Positions 52,850 through 60,426 of a stretch of 64,000 nucleotides of DNA are shown here, one piece after another. Position numbers and translations under genes: made by a program. The notes under the pieces are model-generated. The model ran no database searches. It was not told the DNA's origin and was given only the letters and a program-made list of their open reading frames with translations. The stretch is from Heliomarina baculiformis (GTDB lineage: Bacteria > Pseudomonadota > Alphaproteobacteria > Rhodobacterales > Rhodobacteraceae): contig NZ_JAIMIC010000003.1 in the NCBI RefSeq assembly GCF_019966545.1, positions 1 to 64,000 on the forward strand, given 5' to 3'. Numbering within the stretch: position 1 is the first letter of the stretch; each line of letters begins with the position of its first letter.

Positions 52850-54039
52850 TCCTGCGGCTGGCATGGGCGGATGTGATCCGCGACCGGTTCTTCCTGTTCT
52901 GCAACGCGGCGGTGATGGTCGGGATACTGGTGCCGCTCCTTGTGCTCTTTGGTGTTAAAAACGGGGTCTACGCGGCGCTGATCGGGGAAATGCTCGCCGA
53001 TCCGGCGAATTTGCAGATTGATACGGCGGGGAACGTGACGCTGTCCGAGGCGGATATCGCGCCGCTGCGCGACTGGCCCGAGATCGCCTTTATGACCCCC
53101 AAGGTGCGCGGCCAGTTCGATTACGTGAACCTGCGCGCGGTGGACGGGCGGCGCATCCGCGCGGCGCTGATGGTGCCGACCGGCGCGGGTGACCCGACAT
53201 TGCCCGAGGGCGCGACGCTTGGCGAAGGTGAGGTTGCGGTGAGCGCCCAGCTTGCCGAACAGCTTGAGTTGCAGGCGGGAGATGAGGTGCAGCTCATCAC
53301 GCAGGCCGAGGACCGTCCACGCCAGCTGGTGCTGGACAAGCGGATCGGGCTGGTGCTTGACCCGGGCGCGACGTCGGGGCGGACGGTGCTGGCGCCCTTC
53401 GAGACATTGTCTTTGATCGAGGCGTTTTACGACAGCTACAGCCTGCCCAAGCATGGCATCGAAGGCAGCCGCGATCTGGCCGACCGGGTGGCGGCCTATG
53501 CCGGGCTGCGGATCTATGCGCACCGGCTTGAGGATCTGTCGGCGCTGCAGTCCCGTGTCGAAAGCGAACTGGGGCTGGGGACCACCGCCAATACACGCGC
53601 GGTCGAATCCCTTCTGGGTCTGGGGCGCAAGCTGAACATGGCGCTGGCGGGCACGGCGGTGCTGGCCGCGCTGGGGCTGGGAGCGGCACTGGTGCTGGGG
53701 TTCTGGTCTGATGTGGCGCGCAAGCGGGGGGTGCTGGCGGGTATCGCGCTGATCGGCGTGCCTAGCCGCCAGCTTGCGCTGTTCCCGGTGATACAGGCCG
53801 GGCTGACCGCCTGCCTTGGATTGATCCTGTCCTTTGCGATATTCCTTGTCGCGGGGCAGGGAGCTGAGGCGCTGTTCGGGCAGGGGCTGCCCGGGGCCGC
53901 GCCGCTGGTGCTCTTGCAGCCGGGGCAGGCGCTGGCCATCGCCGCCGTTGTGCTGGTGCTGGTGGTTCTGGCCGCCGGGGCGGCGGCCTGGTCGGCGCTG
54001 CGGCTTGACCCGGCCAGCGTGCTACGCGAGGCCGCGTGA
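52843..54039 (+). CDS. FtsX/MacB-type ABC permease of the srf-type cluster
   Basis: 398 residues. One N-terminal membrane helix (FFLFCNAAVMVGILVPLLVLFG), a periplasmic domain of about 200 residues, then three helices near the C-terminus (AALGLGAALVLGFW, AGLTACLGLILSFAIFLVAG, ALAIAAVVLVLVVLAAGAAA), ending DPASVLREAA. This is the FtsX/MacB/LolC topology. Such permeases transmit ATP-driven motion to periplasmic partners. Here those partners could be the trypsin-like, vWA or SUMF1-like proteins of the operon. Confidence 0.85.
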   Translation: MLILRLAWADVIRDRFFLFCNAAVMVGILVPLLVLFGVKNGVYAALIGEMLADPANLQIDTAGNVTLSEADIAPLRDWPEIAFMTPKVRGQFDYVNLRAVDGRRIRAALMVPTGAGDPTLPEGATLGEGEVAVSAQLAEQLELQAGDEVQLITQAEDRPRQLVLDKRIGLVLDPGATSGRTVLAPFETLSLIEAFYDSYSLPKHGIEGSRDLADRVAAYAGLRIYAHRLEDLSALQSRVESELGLGTTANTRAVESLLGLGRKLNMALAGTAVLAALGLGAALVLGFWSDVARKRGVLAGIALIGVPSRQLALFPVIQAGLTACLGLILSFAIFLVAGQGAEALFGQGLPGAAPLVLLQPGQALAIAAVVLVLVVLAAGAAAWSALRLDPASVLREAA

Positions 54040-55610
54040 TGCACCGGTTTTGGATCCATATCGCCTGTTGTCTCGCGCTGGCGGTGCCCTCTGCGGCGCA
54101 GACGGAAACCGGCGACGCGCCCTGGCCGAAAGACCTGTACGATCCGGCCTTTGAAGGCGCACCCGCTGACCTGATCCTGCCGATGCCCTGCGGCGGGGCG
54201 ATGGCGTTCCAACGGGTGAATGTGCCAATGGAGGCGCCCGATCCGATGGCCGACCGCCGGGTCCGGCTTGGGCAGACGCAGGAGGAAAGTGGCTATTCCG
54301 ATTACCTGCACCCGGCCTTTCTGCGTGGCTCCTTCACCGATGAAAATTCAGGCGCGACCTATTACTACATCGCCCGGTATGAGCTGACCCGGGGCCAGTT
54401 CCGCGCGCTTAGCGGGGATTGCGAGGCACCGACGCGGGCGGATCGTATCGCGCAGGGCGAGATTTCGTGGTTCGACGCGCAGGCGCTCGCGCAGGCCTAT
54501 TCCGGCTGGTTGCTGTCTGTGCGCCCACCCGAACTGCCGATGGCCGATGGTGTGCCGGGGTTCGTCCGCCTGCCGACCGAGGCCGAATGGGAATATGCAA
54601 CCCGGGGCGGGGCGCGGATTGAACCGACGCTGTTTCCGGGACGTCGCTTTTTTGGCGATGGCGACCTGCGCGACTATGCGCGCTATCAGGCGCCGGGATC
54701 GTCGCGAGGTACGCTGGGTGCGGTGGGGCTGCGCAAACCCAATCCGCTTGGGCTTTACGACGTTTACGGCAATGCCGAGGAACTGATGATGGAGCCGTTC
54801 CGGCTGAACGCGCTGGGACGTGCGGGCGGGCAGGTGGGCGGCATCGTCACGCGCGGCGGTTCGGTCCTGTCGCAGGCTGCGCAGATCTATAGCGCGGTGC
54901 GTACCGAATACCCGCCCTATGACCTGTCGAGCGGACAGCCGCTGGGGGCCGAGACCTTTGGCATGCGGCTGGTCATCGCCACCCACATCACCACCTCCGA
55001 CGCGCGGCTGCGCGCGATCCGCGACCGGTGGCAGGCGCTGGCCGATACGCTGGATGTGCAGACCGATGCCGATCCGCAGACCTTGCTGTCCGGGCTGATC
55101 GACGCGGAGATCGACCCGTCGCGGCGCGACGCGCTCACCGATCTTGATCTTGAATTCCGTCGCGCGACCGACCGCGCCCAGACCGCGCTGCAACAATCGG
55201 CGCGGGCGACTTTGCTGGCGGGGGCGGTGTTCGTCGATTCCATTATCGAAACGACGGCAGATATCGCGGCAAAGGCCGCCAACATCCGGATGCTGGTGGA
55301 TCTGCAGCGTGCCCGGAGCCAGACGCCGGTTTATGCCCGTCAGCTTGACCGGCATGTCGAAGAGATCAACGCGATGCGGCGCGAGCAGGCGACGTTCCTC
55401 CTGTCGTTCCGCGCCGCCCTTGAATCGCTGAGTTCGGATGTGCCGGAACCGGCCCGTGTCGCAGCCTATAACGTGCTGAGCGAAGAATTGTCGCTTGCCG
55501 GGCGCGGGCAGGTGGCGCGGATGCTGGAACGTTTCTGGGAAGACCTTGCGTATTACGGGGCGCATCCGGATCTGGAAATCGACGCGCTGCGTGACCTCGC
55601 GCTTCAGTGA
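54039..55610 (+). CDS. Secreted SUMF1/FGE-like protein with C-terminal coiled coil
   Basis: 523 residues from ATG 54039, overlapping the permease stop. Signal peptide (ACCLALAVPSAAQ), then a formylglycine-generating-enzyme-like fold (about 95-310: YELTRGQFRALSGDC, FVRLPTEAEWEYATRGG, NPLGLYDVYGNAEELMMEPF, VTRGGSVLSQ, FGMRLVIAT). The catalytic cysteine region is not conserved (IYSAVRTEY where a CR-type motif is expected), so it is probably a binding domain rather than an enzyme. The remaining ~200 residues are helical (RAQTALQQSARATLLAGAV, QLDRHVEEINAMRREQATFL). Last gene of the operon. Confidence 0.82.
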   Translation: MHRFWIHIACCLALAVPSAAQTETGDAPWPKDLYDPAFEGAPADLILPMPCGGAMAFQRVNVPMEAPDPMADRRVRLGQTQEESGYSDYLHPAFLRGSFTDENSGATYYYIARYELTRGQFRALSGDCEAPTRADRIAQGEISWFDAQALAQAYSGWLLSVRPPELPMADGVPGFVRLPTEAEWEYATRGGARIEPTLFPGRRFFGDGDLRDYARYQAPGSSRGTLGAVGLRKPNPLGLYDVYGNAEELMMEPFRLNALGRAGGQVGGIVTRGGSVLSQAAQIYSAVRTEYPPYDLSSGQPLGAETFGMRLVIATHITTSDARLRAIRDRWQALADTLDVQTDADPQTLLSGLIDAEIDPSRRDALTDLDLEFRRATDRAQTALQQSARATLLAGAVFVDSIIETTADIAAKAANIRMLVDLQRARSQTPVYARQLDRHVEEINAMRREQATFLLSFRAALESLSSDVPEPARVAAYNVLSEELSLAGRGQVARMLERFWEDLAYYGAHPDLEIDALRDLALQ

Positions 55611-55807
55611 GATCGGCACGGGGGGCCGAACGGTGCGAATTTGCGCCAATTCCCCTTAATTTGATCGCGCTGATCGGTATGCACGCTTGACTTTCAAGTC
55701 TATGTTTGTTCGTCTCTTGTTCCATGGCGGGGAGTCATTGACCACCGTACCAATCATGTTGCGTGCGCGTGGCTGACCAAAGTTTGCTACCGGAGGGTTT
55801 CTTTATC

Positions 55808-57136
55808 ATGTTTAAAACAAAACACATTTGTGCGTCATTCGTTGCTGCCAGCCTTGTGGCGGTGCCGGTTCAGCGGGCTCAGGCCAACGAGGCTGCGGCA
55901 TTTCTGGGCGGTGCGCTTCTCAGCGGCATCATCGTGAACGAAGTTAACAAGAACAAGCGTCGCAAGACCTATAGCAGCTCGAATTCGGCGGCTTACTCGG
56001 CGCAGCGCGCCCAGAACCGGCAGGTTCAGACCGCGCTGAACTATTTCGGCTATAATGTCGGCAGCGCCGATGGTGTGCTGGGCAGCCGTTCGCGCGCGGG
56101 GATCTCGCAGTATCAGGCGCAGATGGGGTTCAACCCGGATGGTCGGCTTGACGATTACGAGCGTGACTTCCTGCTGGGCAGCCACCAGCGTGCGCTCGCA
56201 AGCTCGCATGTAGCGCCCTATAACCAGATCATCGCGTCGCAGGGGCCGTCCGGTCTGCTGCGGACCTATCGCAACGAACAGCTTGGCATTTCGACCACAG
56301 CCGCAGTTCAGCCCGCGCCGGCTCCTGCTCCGATTCCTGCGCCGGCCCCTGCACCGGTTGCGGCGGCAGCAGCGCCTGCACCGGCTCCCGCGCCTGCACC
56401 GGCGCCGGCCCCGACACAGCCTGTCACCACCCGGTCGGAAACCGCAACGCTGCCTAACTTTACCTTTGGGCAGACCGACCGCTCGGTCAACGAGCACTGC
56501 AACGAGATCAATGTGCTGACTGCCGCCAATGGCGGGATCACCGCGCCGGGCCGCGTGTCGGATTCCGAATTCGTGCTGAACGAACAGTTCTGCCTTGCCC
56601 GGACCCATGCGATGGCGGAAAGCAGCTCGATCACCGCGACGATCCCGAACATGACGGATTCGCAGATCGAGGCACAGTGCGGCGGTCTTGCGCAGGTCAT
56701 CGCGCCGCAGCTTGACGGTCTGTCGACCAAGCGTCCCGATCAGGTGATCAGCGATGCGTCGGCCGTGCTGCAAAGCTCGGGCCAGCCGATGGATCAGCTT
56801 GTCTCGGGGGGCAAGGTCTGCCTGGGTGTTGGCTACCGTATCGACGATGCGCAGATGGCGCTGGCTTCGGCCGTGCTGCTCGCTTCGGCCGGTCAGCTTG
56901 GCTATGGCGAAGCTGTGAGTCACCACATGCGCGAAGGCTTTGGCACATCCAAGGCGGATGCGTCCAAGTCGACCGCATGGATGAACCTCGCGATGGACTC
57001 GGTCTCTTCGACCGCGGGTGCGGCCGTGATGGGCCAGTCGCCTGACCGTGTCGCCGTCATCGAAGAAGCGCTGAGCGGCAGCGGCGGCGGCGCAAGCAGT
57101 GCGGCGCTCCCGGTCTTCTCGGTGCCGAAGAACTGA
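55808..57136 (+). CDS. Exported peptidoglycan-binding-domain protein
   Basis: 442 residues from ATG 55808 (GGAGGG upstream). Signal peptide ending RAQA. A short glycine-rich hydrophobic segment (AAAFLGGALLSGIIVNEV) is followed by a PG_binding_1-type domain (about 72-125: QTALNYFGYNVGSADGVLGSRSRAGISQYQ), an Ala/Pro-rich linker (about 170-210) and a C-terminal helical domain (about 225-430) with paired cysteines. The 197-bp gap after the SUMF1-like gene suggests a separate promoter, but the periplasmic wall-binding design would fit the srf-type system. Confidence 0.78.
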   Translation: MFKTKHICASFVAASLVAVPVQRAQANEAAAFLGGALLSGIIVNEVNKNKRRKTYSSSNSAAYSAQRAQNRQVQTALNYFGYNVGSADGVLGSRSRAGISQYQAQMGFNPDGRLDDYERDFLLGSHQRALASSHVAPYNQIIASQGPSGLLRTYRNEQLGISTTAAVQPAPAPAPIPAPAPAPVAAAAAPAPAPAPAPAPAPTQPVTTRSETATLPNFTFGQTDRSVNEHCNEINVLTAANGGITAPGRVSDSEFVLNEQFCLARTHAMAESSSITATIPNMTDSQIEAQCGGLAQVIAPQLDGLSTKRPDQVISDASAVLQSSGQPMDQLVSGGKVCLGVGYRIDDAQMALASAVLLASAGQLGYGEAVSHHMREGFGTSKADASKSTAWMNLAMDSVSSTAGAAVMGQSPDRVAVIEEALSGSGGGASSAALPVFSVPKN

Positions 57137-57357
57137 TCGACACGACATTCCGGAAATAGGGGAATCGCCTGCCGTCTTCGGCGGGCGATTTTCGTTTCCG
57201 CCAAGGACAGCCATTTCAGGCACGGGCCGATTGCCGGAACATGCGTCCCCTGGGCACAGACATGCGGAACTTAACGTCTTTATGACGCGCGGGTGCTTGA
57301 ATGCTTGGCGGGGCTGATCTAGCTAGACCTCAAACGGTGCAACGGAAAGCCGCCCTA

Positions 57358-57696
57358 ATGACCTATATCGTCAACGACAACTGCATTGCCTGCAAATACA
57401 CCGACTGCGTCGAAGTCTGTCCTGTGGACTGCTTCTACGAAGGCGAGAACATGCTGGTCATCCATCCGGATGAATGCATCGACTGCGGCGTGTGCGAACC
57501 GGAATGCCCCGCGGATGCGATCCGTCCGGACACCGATCCAGAGGCCGAGAAATGGGTGGAATTCAACCGTAAGTATTCCGAGCTCTGGCCGGTCATCATC
57601 ACCCGCAAAGATCCGCTGCCCGAGGCCGAGGAGCGCGACGGCGAAGAGGGCAAGCTGGACAAATACTTTTCGGAAGCTCCGGGCGAGGGCGGCTAA
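57358..57696 (+). CDS. fdxA: Seven-iron ferredoxin FdxA
   Basis: 112 residues from ATG 57358. The first cluster region [18 protein letters not shown] and second [12 protein letters not shown] give the [3Fe-4S][4Fe-4S] arrangement of FdxA-type ferredoxins. The C-terminal extension ([21 protein letters not shown]) is standard. It is a soluble electron carrier, usually essential or housekeeping in Rhodobacterales, where it typically precedes carD as it does here. Confidence 0.93.
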   Translation: MTYIVNDNCIACKYTDCVEVCPVDCFYEGENMLVIHPDECIDCGVCEPECPADAIRPDTDPEAEKWVEFNRKYSELWPVIITRKDPLPEAEERDGEEGKLDKYFSEAPGEGG

Positions 57697-57709
57697 TCGA
57701 TTCGCCCTT

Positions 57710-57789
57710 TGCCTTGCACGGCAAGGCATGCCACAGTGCGAAAAATGCCGTGATTCACTGAGGTTTCGAAGATGATCCAACGTCATCTT
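57710..57789 (+). other. Two small hairpins between fdxA and carD
   Basis: TGCCTTGC-ACG-GCAAGGCA (57710-57728) and AAGATGA-N7-TCATCTT (57769-57789) are perfect inverted repeats in the 275-bp fdxA-carD gap. Neither has a T run, so termination is uncertain. The second could be a regulator site for carD. I see no RNA gene in the gap. Confidence 0.4.
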
Positions 57790-57971
57790 CCAATCATGCA
57801 GTTTTTGTGATACATTTATCCGATAGATGATGGAAAATACCGGATCGTCCGCGACGCGCTCACGTCGGGATGGGCATATCGGAGATTGAGAACGCTGTTG
57901 GACGGGTCATGGATGTGGCCCGCTGCGGTGTCTTTGTCGCCTAAAGCACCCGGTCTGCAAGGAAGTGCTGA

Positions 57972-58481
57972 ATGACCAAATCAAAGAAGCTGGAATTTCG
58001 TCCCAACGAGTATGTTGTTTACCCGGCGCATGGCGTCGGTCAGATCGTATCCATCGAGGAGCAGGAAGTCGCGGGTATCGCGCTTGAACTCTTTGTGATC
58101 TCCTTTGAAAAAGACAAGATGACCCTGCGGGTGCCCACGAACAAGGCGACCGAGATCGGCATGCGCTCGCTAAGCTCGCCCGACGTGATCAGCCAGGCGA
58201 TGAAGACGCTCAAGGGCAAGGCCAAGGTCAAGCGGGCGATGTGGTCGCGTCGCGCGCAGGAATATGAACAGAAAATCAACTCGGGCGACCTGATCTCGAT
58301 TGCGGAGGTCGTGCGCGACCTGCACCGTACCGACGATCAGCGTGAGCAGAGCTACTCCGAGCGTCAGCTCTATGAAGCGGCTCTGGAACGCCTGACCCGC
58401 GAAGTCGCGGCTGTCAGCGGCGGCGATGAAACCGTTGCGGCCAAGCAGGTCGACGATGTGCTGATGTCGCGCGCCGCCTGA
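57972..58481 (+). CDS. carD: CarD family transcription regulator
   Basis: 169 residues. The N-terminal RNA-polymerase-interacting domain (RPNEYVVYPAHGVGQIVSIEEQEVAG, then LFVISFEKDKMTLRVP) matches the CdnL/CarD/TRCF family. The C-terminal helical DNA-binding part includes MWSRRAQEYEQKINSGDLISIAEVVRDL. It binds RNA polymerase beta and stabilises open complexes at many promoters. It is preceded by fdxA and closed by an intrinsic terminator. Confidence 0.93.
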   Translation: MTKSKKLEFRPNEYVVYPAHGVGQIVSIEEQEVAGIALELFVISFEKDKMTLRVPTNKATEIGMRSLSSPDVISQAMKTLKGKAKVKRAMWSRRAQEYEQKINSGDLISIAEVVRDLHRTDDQREQSYSERQLYEAALERLTREVAAVSGGDETVAAKQVDDVLMSRAA

Positions 58482-58505
58482 TAAAGCCTAACAAGATTTG
58501 TGAAG

Positions 58506-58536
58506 AACCGGTCGTCCCTTGGGCGGCCGGTTTTTT
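58506..58536 (+). terminator. Intrinsic terminator after carD
   Basis: AACCGGTCG pairs with CGGCCGGTT around TCCCTTGGG and is followed by TTTTTT. It is just past the carD stop and overlaps the end of convergent cobS by 2 bp. Confidence 0.85.
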
Positions 58537-59296
58537 ATGCGGCGGTGAAAGCGATGAGCAGGGTGATTTCGCTGACTTGCTGGCTGGCCCCAAGAATGTC
58601 GCCGGTCTGGCCGCCGATCTTGCGTTTGGCGATCACGGCGAGAATGCCGACGGCCAAGACGGCCAACAGGAATGGCCCGATTACCTCAGGACCGCTCGCC
58701 AACAGCGCAATGATAAGACCAAGCGCAAGCGCGCCTATACTGGTTGTCCAGCCGGGCCGTCCGACGCTGTGCGACAGACCGTCCGCGCGGGCATGGGGCA
58801 AGGCCGTCATCATCGCAGGCAGAACAGCGCGTGACAGAACGGCAACGGCGAGGATCGTCACGACTCCGGTTTCGAGAATTGCCGCCAGCGCCATCCAGCG
58901 CAGGCCCAGTGAGAGGATCAGGGCAAGCACGCCATAACTGCCGATGGCGCTGTCCTTCATGATTTCGAGCCTCCGGGCGCGGTCGAACCCGCCCCAGAGA
59001 CCGTCGGCGGTATCGGCCAGACCGTCCTCGTGCATGGCGCCGGTCACCATGATTTGCACGGCCATTACCAGCCCGGCGGCGATCAGGGGCGAAATGCCCA
59101 CGGCAAGGGCCGCCCAGCCAGCAAACGCCGCTGGAACGGCGACCGTAAGCCCGGCCAGCGGAAAGGCCCAAGCGGCACTGGCCTGACGTTGAAAAGCACT
59201 CGCGGCAAGCGTGGGCAGGGGCAGTCGCGTCAGCAGAACGCAGGCAAGCAACGGGTCCGTAAGTGAAATCCGACCGGCTGTTTTGCCACCTTCCAT
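58535..59296 (-). CDS. cobS: Adenosylcobinamide-GDP ribazoletransferase (cobalamin synthase)
   Basis: 253 residues, membrane protein with about six helices. The hallmark HEDGLADTADGLWGG (about 89-103), usually H-x-DGLADTADG, and the N-terminal LLTRLPLP are typical of CobS. It joins the lower ligand alpha-ribazole to adenosylcobinamide-GDP, the final stage of B12 synthesis. Divergent from cobT, which makes the alpha-ribazole phosphate, over about 80 bp. I see no cobalamin riboswitch in that gap. Confidence 0.92.
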   Translation of the reverse strand: MEGGKTAGRISLTDPLLACVLLTRLPLPTLAASAFQRQASAAWAFPLAGLTVAVPAAFAGWAALAVGISPLIAAGLVMAVQIMVTGAMHEDGLADTADGLWGGFDRARRLEIMKDSAIGSYGVLALILSLGLRWMALAAILETGVVTILAVAVLSRAVLPAMMTALPHARADGLSHSVGRPGWTTSIGALALGLIIALLASGPEVIGPFLLAVLAVGILAVIAKRKIGGQTGDILGASQQVSEITLLIAFTAA

Positions 59297-59377
59297 GCGC
59301 GGCGCCCTTTCTTGGGGTTGTGATGCTCTACCCAGCGGTTAAACAACGGGGTCAGTTTCGATGCAATGAGGCTTTCA

Positions 59378-60394
59378 ATGCTGCCCGATCTTACAAACAT
59401 GGACACGTTACGCGATCTGTTGAGATCCGCCCCGGGGATCGGGGTCGATGCACGGGCCGCCGCGACAGAACGCAATGCCCAGCTGACCAAGCCGCCGGGG
59501 GCGCTGGGGCGTCTCGAGGATCTGGCGATCTGGTACGCAGGCTGGCGGGGCGAGGCGCGGCCCAGCATCGCGACGCCGCATGTGATCGTATTCGCAGGCA
59601 ACCACGGGGTGACGGCACAGGGCGTTTCGGCCTTTCCGCCAGCGGTGACCGAGCAGATGGTCGCGAATTTCCAGCATGGGGGCGCGGCGATCAACCAGCT
59701 TGCACAGGCGGCAGGCGCACGGATGGATGTGCATGCGCTTGAGCTCGACCGCCCGACCGGGGATTTCACCGAACAGGCCGCCATGAGCGACGAGGAATGT
59801 CTCGACGCGCTGCGCCGGGGCTGGTCGGCGGTGGACCTGTCCGCCGATCTTTTGGTGGTCGGAGAGATGGGCATCGGCAATACCACATCGGCAGCGGCAC
59901 TCTGCCATGCGCTCTTTGGTGGCAATGCGGCTGACTGGACCGGGCGTGGCACCGGAGTCGATGAGGCGGGGCTTTCGATCAAGACTCAGGTGGTCGCACG
60001 GGCGGTAGGGCTGCATGGCGGGGCAGGCGATGGTCTGTCGCTGCTGGCCCGACTTGGCGGGCGCGAAGTCGCGGCGATGGCGGGTGCTATCGCGGCTGCA
60101 CGGGTGTTGCGCATTCCGGTGATCCTTGACGGGTTCATCTGCTGCGCGGCGGCGGCATGCCTGCAGAATGTGGCGGCAGGAGCGCTTGATCACGCCGTCG
60201 CAGGCCACCAGAGCGCCGAAGGCGCCCACGGCGCGCTGCTGCAACGGCTGGGCAAGGATCCGATCCTGTCGCTGGGCCTGCGGCTTGGCGAAGGCTCTGG
60301 CGCGGCACTTGCGATCAATATCCTCAAGAGCGCGGTGGCCTGTCACAGCGGCATGGCGACATTCGCCGAGGCGGGCGTTGCGGCTGGAAACTGA
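59378..60394 (+). CDS. cobT: Nicotinate-nucleotide--dimethylbenzimidazole phosphoribosyltransferase
   Basis: 338 residues from ATG 59378, chosen because GAGG lies 7 bases upstream; ATG 59366 and 59399 are also in frame. Makes alpha-ribazole-5'-phosphate for cobalamin. Features: [50 protein letters not shown], and near the end [12 protein letters not shown], whose Glu is the likely catalytic base. Length is normal. It shares a short divergent promoter region with cobS. Confidence 0.93.
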   Translation: MLPDLTNMDTLRDLLRSAPGIGVDARAAATERNAQLTKPPGALGRLEDLAIWYAGWRGEARPSIATPHVIVFAGNHGVTAQGVSAFPPAVTEQMVANFQHGGAAINQLAQAAGARMDVHALELDRPTGDFTEQAAMSDEECLDALRRGWSAVDLSADLLVVGEMGIGNTTSAAALCHALFGGNAADWTGRGTGVDEAGLSIKTQVVARAVGLHGGAGDGLSLLARLGGREVAAMAGAIAAARVLRIPVILDGFICCAAAACLQNVAAGALDHAVAGHQSAEGAHGALLQRLGKDPILSLGLRLGEGSGAALAINILKSAVACHSGMATFAEAGVAAGN

Positions 60395-60396
60395 GT

Positions 60397-60424
60397 GATC
60401 GCCCGGTCCCGAAACCGGGCGATC
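60397..60424. terminator. Bidirectional intrinsic terminator between cobT and the kef-type gene
   Basis: GATCGCCCGGT (60397-60407) and ACCGGGCGATC (60414-60424) form a perfect 11-bp stem with a 6-base loop between two convergent genes. The rightward T run is weak (CTTT). Confidence 0.8.
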
Positions 60425-60426
60425 CT

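Noticed and set aside
49817..52864. 521- and 483-codon minus-strand frames opposite the vWA and ABC genes
   Set aside because: No domains; the plus strand has a MIDAS motif, Walker motifs and coupled starts.
59297..59377. Cobalamin riboswitch between cobS and cobT
   Set aside because: The gap is only about 80 bp and shows no B12-box-like sequence or suitable structure.
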